Positions 27,201 through 36,200 of a stretch of 64,000 bases of DNA are shown here, one piece after another. The translations under genes were made by a program, and so were the position numbers. The stretch lies in contig CALYLW010000014.1 of the NCBI GenBank assembly GCA_944989445.1, forward strand, positions 186,001 through 250,000, written 5' to 3'. Positions within the stretch are counted from its first letter, which is position 1. The number at the start of each line of letters is the position of its first letter. Source of the stretch: Ampullaceana balthica. Lineage: Eukaryota > Mollusca > Gastropoda > Lymnaeidae. The notes beneath the pieces are model-generated. The model was not told where the DNA came from. It saw only the letters and a program-made list of their open reading frames with translations, and did not search any database.

Positions 27201-30200
27201 CAAAGTTCTCCAATGGTGTGGGGCTTCTTGTTCTTTGCAATAAGATATGCAACCTTGAATGATGCCTCCAGTTTAGGTTTCTGTGACAAAGAAAATCCAA
27301 GCTTGGGCAAGGTACCTGAGGTCAAAAAGCGAGCTCTCTTCTGCTTGAAGACCTCAACACTGTCCATGTGTCCTTGGAATTGGATGGATGGACTTTCTCC
27401 AGGTGCTCTCGGAGTCTAACAGACTTCATGTTGTCATTGCGCAGGATTTTTCAACAGAGGAAGCACTGAGGCTTTTGTGTTCCATCTCTCTCTCTTTTTT
27501 TTATTTTTTAATTATTAACCATTTTGAGGGAGTGATGACAATCGGAAAGTCGTACCAGTCACAGGAAAATTTTTAAATGAAAAAGTTGATGTTTTTAATG
27601 ACCGGAATTGGATGTTCAACTCAAGATTTTAGGTTTCAATGACGAATGATGGCTTACAATTAACGTTTTTAAGACCTTTGCAGCATACCGAGAAATAAAA
27701 GTGAAGGAAAAATAATCCCAACGTTTACATCCTCTCAAAACAGTTAGAGGGTAACCGGAAGATATATATCTGACGTCTTTGGTGACAAAATTAAATTATG
27801 TTTAGAAAACTGTGACGTAAAACACGAAATTCCGAGGAACACGTAGAGCGAACCGTTCATTTTATGAAAAAGTTTTTCCGTCAATTTTGGACATGCGCAG
27901 AACGATGCGCGAACGAGTACCTATAAAAAAAGGTTGAATATGTGCGCCTTTTAACGCGGCATGCCTTGCTTATGGTTTACATTTTCAGATTATGAGTTTT
28001 TCTTTCCTTTTTTCCTTCTTTTTTTTTCTTCCTTTTTTTTTCTCTGAATGGTTCATGCACCCCCTGGAACCTGCTCATGCACCCCTTGGGGGTGCATGCA
28101 CCACTGTTTAGGAACCCCTGTTCTAGTAGATATATAATATACACGTCATCACTGTTGTAGGTCGAATTCTGATAAGGTCAAGGCCACATTTGTTACTATT
28201 TATTTTACAAGTTACAAGTATCATTTGATTGAAGGAGGAAATTCGAGTGTGGTTTCATAGTGACAGATATCCTGCACGTCAAATGCATTAAACTAAAAAT
28301 TACCATATTGATATGTTTTTTTTTAATTCGCCGATTCGACGGGCATTGCAAACACGCGCCATGAGGCGAGGTGAAAAATTTGACCATTAACGCATGCGCA
28401 GACAATTATAAACTGGTAACTTTTTTAAAAATTAAATTGAATCGAAACATGACCACAGAGACGTAATCAAAGTCATTTACTTCGGCAAAAAAAAATATAT
28501 ATATATAAATTCCCGACTAGTCATAACTTTTCCCGACTTTCAAGACCGGGAATATTATTTTAAGAATTCCCGACTGAGTGGGAACCCTGGGTTATATTTA
28601 AATTATTTAAATTGATTGCAGTCTCACCCCATTACGTTATATTTAAACGGTCCTTAAAAATGAACGGTCTTAACAACCTTAGGAAAGAGTGAAGAAATAT
28701 TAGGGTCCCGATATTCCGATACGATTCCGATTAATCTTCCCATCATGTATATAATTATAAAGAAATTTCAAGCGCATGTTAATATTTTGCCGCCATATTG
28801 GTTTTCGCTTAACTCGGTGATCGGTTATCTCGGCGCCATTTTTCATACCCCGAGGCCGTCTATTTAAGCGGGTGCCACTGTACTGATAAATAGCATGAAA
28901 AATATCCCTTCCATTACAAAAAGAACAAATATTTCCTACCTCATGTTCTAACTGCCTGTACTCTCCCTCTGTATTTTCCCGAATAAGTACACAATCAACA
29001 TCATTGTGCCTTACAGGAATGCCAGGAATAGACTTGCACTTCACAATACTTGCAAATAATTCCAGAGATGTTCTGAATAATTCAGTTATAATTTATTTTT
29101 TTTAAAGAAACCAAGTTCCTAAATCTATATGAATTATTTTAAGAACAAATTTTATAAAGAATCAATATTTTGCAGTTCAAATTGATTCCCTATTTAAATA
29201 AATTCAATTATTATGGACATAATATTTAACAGAAAAGGTCCAATTTTTATATACCTTAAGATAGCCAAAGAAAACATAAAGTATGTTTAGAGTTTTTGTC
29301 ACTAAATCATAAGTTGTCCAACATAACTTATATTATATAATATTATTATAATGAAAGTTTAAAATATTATTAAACTTTGAGAAAAATTTAACCTTAAAGC
29401 CAAGTTCATGGATTTGAAGGATGGATCATCAAATTTAGTCTCAATGTTTCCTGTAGAATAATAAACATATAAGAACAAACTAGTTGTATGAACTGGCTTG
29501 TGTATTTAATCATCACTGTAACAGAAAATTATATTTAAAAAATAACAAATAATGTCAGTGGATCCTCATCTGTCCTAACTAGTACTAATGCTTTCATTGA
29601 AATAAAGACCTGTTATATTTAAAATAAAAAGTTAAATAGTTAGTGAAATAGTTTGTTAATAAATTAATTTAAGTTATTCTTTTTTGAATCAGTCCTTGTT
29701 CCATGTCTCTACATAATTAATCTTACAAATGTTACTTGCTTGACTACCACTTTTCAACTAATGTATTGTTTCATTTTTGTTAAGAAATACTAGTCAATAA
29801 CAAAAAGCATTACATAATATTCCTAAACAAAAGACACTTCTTTTATTTCTTTTTGTGTCTACAGAATGAAAAAGAGAATAAATACCTTTGAGAGCAACAC
29901 CATTTCTTTTAACAGCTAGTAAAGCATGCTCCATATCAAGAGGAGTATTTTTAGATGCATTGATTTCTACCACTTCAAAGTCAATGGGTGCACCAGCATA
30001 TCTAAATAATACAGATAAACAGTAACAGGGGTGCCACTCACTGGGAGCTGTGAACCCTGAAATCCCTTTTTTAAAGTTTCTTGAATCCTGAAAATTCTTT
30101 TATAAAATTTTCAAACCCTGAAAATTTAAACATAACGAAGTGCACTGTAATTTTCATTTTCCAACCACTTAAAACCATCATCACATGTGTTTAACACTTT

Positions 30201-33200
30201 TTCCCATATTGACAATATTTATTTCACATTCGCAATAAGTATTTTGAGAAAGTTTAAAGGAAAAAGTATATATGTACATATATATATAGGCTAGGCAATA
30301 TGTACAATACAAAAGAAACATGCCTATACTACTTAGAGTATCTATAATATGGAATTCCCTTCAATAATTTACACTAATATTTCTTTTTTTTTATATTTTA
30401 ATATGATAATTAAATAAATTATTATTATTTTGAATTTTATTTCTTTGTTTTAAGTCATTTTATGGGCTCCTTTTGAAATTAACTCAATATATTTATTACA
30501 TAAATTATAGTTTATAGTAGTTTTATAATTTAATAATTATTATTGTCTATAGACTATAGGCATAGGCATTTATCTTGTACTTATACTACGTATACTGTTT
30601 AACTTGTAAGAGTAGAGGACTGATGAAAATGAAAAGTATAAGTATAAATATTATAACTATAATTTAGGTTTGGTTAGAATTACAATTACTACTACTATTG
30701 CAACTATTGGATAATTACTTAAATTTAAATTACTAAAAGAGTCGTAGCCGTGAAAATTATTATTATTTAGTATTGCCAAAGCACAAAGTCGTCAAAGTCC
30801 TTAAACTTAAAAGTCGAATTTTTTTTTAATTTTTGTATCTGTACATAGTAGAGACATAGGTCTAGACCTAATTTAATTATAAAAATTTTGAAAAAAAAAT
30901 ATCACAGAAAAAATTAACATTAAATATTAATGTTTTTTTCCAACCCAGTCAGTTTAAATGCAAACCGCAATCATTTTTTTTTCATGTTTCGATAATTAAT
31001 AATGCATGCTAAAACGAAAGCAGTTGAGATACTTCTAGCGAAGTCAACGGTCAAACTTTTACTAAAAGTAAGAAGAAGAAAAACTCCTAACACCATGTTT
31101 GTATTTCTAAAACGTAAAACAGTCATCCAAAAGCACACATCTCACGTAGTTTATGATAAAATTTAAAAAAAATTTTTTTAAACTGACGTCAAGCACAAAA
31201 TTACGATTCAAACGGTGTGCGATCCGTTCAATTATTTTGTCTAATTTTTTCCGTATATTATTGATATGCGCAGAACGATGTGCGATCGCGCGACAATGAG
31301 ATGCTAGCAAAGGGAAGGGAGAGGTCACGGTACCAGTCCTATTTATAGCGAGTCCGCATCTCTCTGATTAGGCTTTCTGCGTGTTATGACTTTTTTCCCT
31401 TTCTTTTAAACCCAGAAGCCAAATTTGAAAAACTAAACTCGCAAATCCGGAAAATCGGGGAAGAGCGAGAAAAATACCTTGCGAATCCGTAAAGAGCAAA
31501 ATAAAAAACTCGCGAATCTGGAAAATAAAAATATTTAGCCTCACGAATCCGGAATTCCGGGACAAACCGGAACGGTTGCACCCTTGAACAGTAATTTAAC
31601 AAACATTATATAGACAGCTAAATGAAATACTTCATAAAAACTCTAAATTAAATATTTGGTGGATTTTAAAATTATTGTAAGAACATTGCGTAAAATATTG
31701 ATACAGACAAACTTTTACTTATTTTTTTAAGATACCTGAAAATTTCCTGAACATGCGATAACAATTCTGGGCCAACACCATCACCTGTCATCAGAGTTAC
31801 AGTATGTCGTCCTCCATACTTTGCTAAGGCCTCACCCTGTTTATAATTGTATTTCAACATGAAAATTGACATATGTTCATTTAATAAAATACCATTCAAA
31901 TAATAAAAACTATTCCCTTTTAAATATGCTGTTAAAATTGCCAACTTTTAAAATTTTGATAAAATTATTTGTCACATGAATACAGATATGATCCATTTAC
32001 TTATTAAACAATGAAAAATTTTGTTGACGAATATTTTTCCAAGAAAATTATTTTAAAGGGATAATTTCTAATAACTTAAAAGACAATTATGATCAACAAA
32101 TATGATTATTGGATATTGAAATTTGTATGATCTTCAGTCAATTAAACTAAGAAAGTTTACTTTTTATCTATAACATGATATACATGTATGTCATTTTATT
32201 ACAAAAAGCTATCTCCTTTTTTTTTCAATTTTGAATTTAATGAAAATATATAAAATTGTTCAGTAGACACTGAATTTTCATGATCTTCACACCACATGCT
32301 TATAAACAATAACACACAGCATAGACAGGAAAAATTTAGGAAACATGGATTAGATGATACTAACTATTAAATACCTTACCTTCACAAGGTCAAACTGAGC
32401 AGCAAATGAGTTTTTCCTACTTTGTTGGCAAACTCCTGCTAAACACTTTGTTTCTATCAAAGCAGTATTCTAAAGATAAAAACCAACAAAATTCATATTT
32501 AGTGGGATTTTGAGTGAGAAATTTTGTCAAACAATATTAAATGACAAGACATCTGACAAATAATCTATGACTTATTTAAATGTTTTATTTTCTTAAATAA
32601 TAAAAAAAAACGTTTTTTCTTCAATTATTTTATCTATAAACATGTCAAATATTCTTTATTTATTTAAAAAATTATTTTTCAACATCATACCAAGTTAGAT
32701 TTAGTCACACTTAATATCATAGCTATACCAAATCGTGGCTATTTTAATCTACACAAAATACTGTTATACTTAATAAAATTTATACCTACATCTTTACTAA
32801 TTGCCTATTATAATTGCAACATGAATATGAAAATACTACTGTATACTATTACTATTTTATACTTAATAAATATAATTTATAATTTTAATAATGATTATAT
32901 TTGTACTCTGACTTAAATTGATAGCAGGGGTAGTAACTGTAGTAACTGAGAGCCATTTTAAAAATCAAAAATATTTTTGAGAGCTGCAATGACAAACACC
33001 ATTTTTGATATACAGTGGGACCCGGTTAAGTCGACGGCGTTGGGGTATGAAAAATGGCACCGAGGAAACCGATCATCGAGTTAAACGAAAACCAATATGG
33101 CTGCAAAATATTAACATGTGCTTGAAATTTCTTTATATACATGATGTGCGTTAATTAGTGATGGGACGATTAATTGGAATCGTATCAGAATATCGGGACC

Positions 33201-36200
33201 CTAATATTTCTTCACTCTTTCCTAAGGTTAAGACTGTTCGTTTTTAAGGACCGTTTAAATATAACCCAGGGTTCCCACTCAGTCAGGAAAAAGTCGGGAA
33301 TTCTTAAAATAATTTTCCCAGTCTTGAAAGTCGGGAACTAGTTGGGAAAAGTAATGACTAGTCAGGAATTTTTATATATATATTTTTTTTGCAGAAGTAA
33401 ATGACTTTGATTACGTCTCTGTGGTCATGTTTCAATTCCATTTAATAAAATTTTAAAAAAGTTACCAGTTTATAATTGTCTGCGCATGCATTAAAACTAG
33501 TAAAAATTTTCGCCTCGCCTCGTCCCCTGTGGCATGGCATGTCACCGCCCGTCGAATCAGTGAATAAAAAAATATATAAACATATCAATATGGTAATTTT
33601 AAGTTTAATGCTTTTGACGTGCAGGATATCTGTCATTATGAGACCGCACTCGAATTTCCTCCGTCAATCAAATGATATGTGTAACTTGACCTTGTAATAT
33701 AAATAGTAACAAATGCGGCCTTGACCGTTGATCACAGGCGCACTGTGTGTTAGACCTGAGCGAATTTTTTAAAAATCATTCCTTATCAGAATTCGACCTA
33801 CAACAGTGATGACGTGTATATTATATATACTGGAATATTAAGAAAATGATTTGATTTCACCATCACGCGTGTGAGTCACAGTCACGTATCTTACTGGTAA
33901 CAAAGCAACAACAAACTTTTAAAAGAATAATAATAATTTTTTATTCAATTATATAAAAACCACCTTCGATTCTCGATACAAACCTTTCTTTTCTTTTCTA
34001 AAGATATTCGTTTATCTTAAAAAATAAAATTATTAATGCATCAGAAAATGAATTAAGTTTAATAATAATATAACATGCGATTTTCGAGTACCTCTTGTGA
34101 ATAAATACTCGATAGAGACGTGTCATTACTGTGTCAAACTAATTCACACGCGGATCAAAAGTGAAACAATATTAAAAAAAACATCCGGTAATCCTTATTG
34201 AAATCTCGTAAAATCACACAATAGCCGGAAGTCTCAAGGAAAGCGAGATTTCGATGCTTTTTAAACTAAAAATGCAAGTGTGCGTCGCTAGGCGAACAGA
34301 GGGGGATTGAGCTAACCGACGTTAAGTTGCAAATTTGGCAATCTTTTCAGCTCGAAATGTTAGGGCTCGACGACTTTAAAAAAATGGAATTAACCGATGA
34401 AAAAATGCAAAGACAAAGAGAGAATTTGGCGGTTCCAAGAAAAAACGTTGACTTAATAGAGCTGATGAGTTAACCGGGCTCGAGTTAAGTGGGCCCCACT
34501 GTATGTGCATTACAGTTGCACAATGAACAAATGTTTAAATATGTATTACTAGTTTGTGCTGCGGCACCGTGGCGCCTGCAGCGCCCACCTTTTTCAAAAG
34601 CCCAACTAACTTGTCCTTGTATGATAAATACGTAATATTAAACTTTCTTAAATGTACACAAAGTATTTTATAAAGAGACACCTTCCCTCCCCTCCTCCAC
34701 TTTACTCCCTCCACAGTGGGGTGGGGGAAGTTACATTTTTCTTTTTAAAAAGAGTCACAGCATGCCTTTGAAAATTTACAGAGACCTGAAAAAGAATCGA
34801 CTTACGGAGTTTGCCAGTTAGTGAAAATGGCATAAATAGGCGCATATCAATGTTGATATTGAGAGCAGGGGGAGAGACAGCAATACCGGCTAGATGGTTT
34901 GACAGAAAAGAGAGGCAGTGTGTTTCATATGAAAGGAAACCAACTTGCTTTGATTCAAACTTTGACATACCAACACAAGCCCGTGAGAGTAGACACCTTC
35001 CCTCCCCCACTTTACTCCCTCAGAACACCGATATTCAATGATTGTACATGCAGAAATCAACTATGACCCGCTTGCAAGCCGACACCCCACATTTTCCCCA
35101 AGATTTTGTCAAAAAAAAGGTCGGCTTTAGAACGAGTATATACGGTATATCCAGCAAGGTTGCCTTTTCTTATAAGAAATTAAGCTCATAGGTGTTGATT
35201 TGTAAGGAATCTTAATTCAGATCCATCCCAAATTTATTTGGACCATTTGTTTCGGACATAATTTTTTTTTAAATTTAAATTCAATTTTTATATTACATGT
35301 TTCAAATGAAACATTTTAAGCTTATAAATTGTTCACGAGCAATGTGAACACAGAAGAGATGTACATTTTTAAATTTTAAATAATTGAGAACTGTCAACTT
35401 ATCAAAGTCAAAGGAAGTAGACTAAAAATAATAAATCAAAATACATGACATACTTCCAGACGTCGAAATCCATAATTAGCAAATTTTCGCTGACTAGGCT
35501 ATACATTTATAATCTTATCTTATCTTATCAATACAGAGGCTCCTTCTATGCAGAAGATAAATGCGTCCACAGACCATGACAGATGATCTGTTGGCAAGTG
35601 ATGCAGCTTTCACAGTCACAGGCCACGGCTTTGTGGGTTCCACGCATTACCCAGCCACCTGACTAGTGTTAGGTACCCATTCGGAGCTGGGTGACTCAGG
35701 GACGCCCTAGGCCCCAGGAACAAATCCTTGCCTTGACATGGATTCGAACCCGTGACCATCAGTACGCCAGTCGGGCGCGCTGCCACTCGACCACCGCGTC
35801 ATTTATAATCATTTATAAAAATACAATTAAGTAAGGTGACCAGACGTCCCGATTTAGGTGGGACAGTCCCGATTTCAGACCTCATGTCCCGCCGACCCTC
35901 ACTTGTCCCGGCGGGACGCCCGTTTGTCCCGCTTTTTCTGTGAACAAAACTTTTTTAAATTATTATTTTCTTTACAAATCATATTTTTTACGCAAAAATG
36001 AATCATGTAAAAAAATTAAAATCAAACGTTAATCCATCCTGGCATTACGATACAATTTTAAACGCCTCACAGACTGAACAGTTATTTTGTAACCAAAAAT
36101 AACACCCTTTCCAATTGAAGAGGGCTGATCAAGTCAAGTCAATACTTTATTTGATACAAATACAATTAGTACAATTAGTTTTATTGTGATTTTGGGTAAG

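Larger units (their letters stand above)
25572..28120 (-). mobile_element. hAT element (ZBED5/SCAND3-like transposase) inside element C
   Basis: TIRs are CAGCGGTTCCTAACC and, inverted, CAGGGGTTCCTAAAC, each followed by GTGCATG/GTCCATG and CACCCC. The element is flanked by exact TTCTAGTA at 25564-25571 and 28121-28128. Element D, a paralogous empty site, reads straight through the insertion point, confirming the boundaries. It encodes a nearly full transposase on the minus strand. Confidence 0.95.
24902..28880 (+). mobile_element. Pogo/Tigger-like element C, intron 6, interrupted by a hAT
   Basis: Starts CAGTGGGGCCCACTTAACTC and ends, inverted, CAGTGGCACCCGCTTAAATA, with TA on both sides. Removing the hAT at 25572-28120 and one 8-bp duplication leaves about 1.4 kb, which aligns in inverted orientation with element D at 33013-34501. 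No transposase of its own is visible. Confidence 0.85.

Noticed and set aside
35740..35800. Possible tRNA gene on the minus strand
   Set aside because: A and B boxes are present, but they head a 285-bp unit with a LINE-like tail and a target duplication, so it is a SINE.
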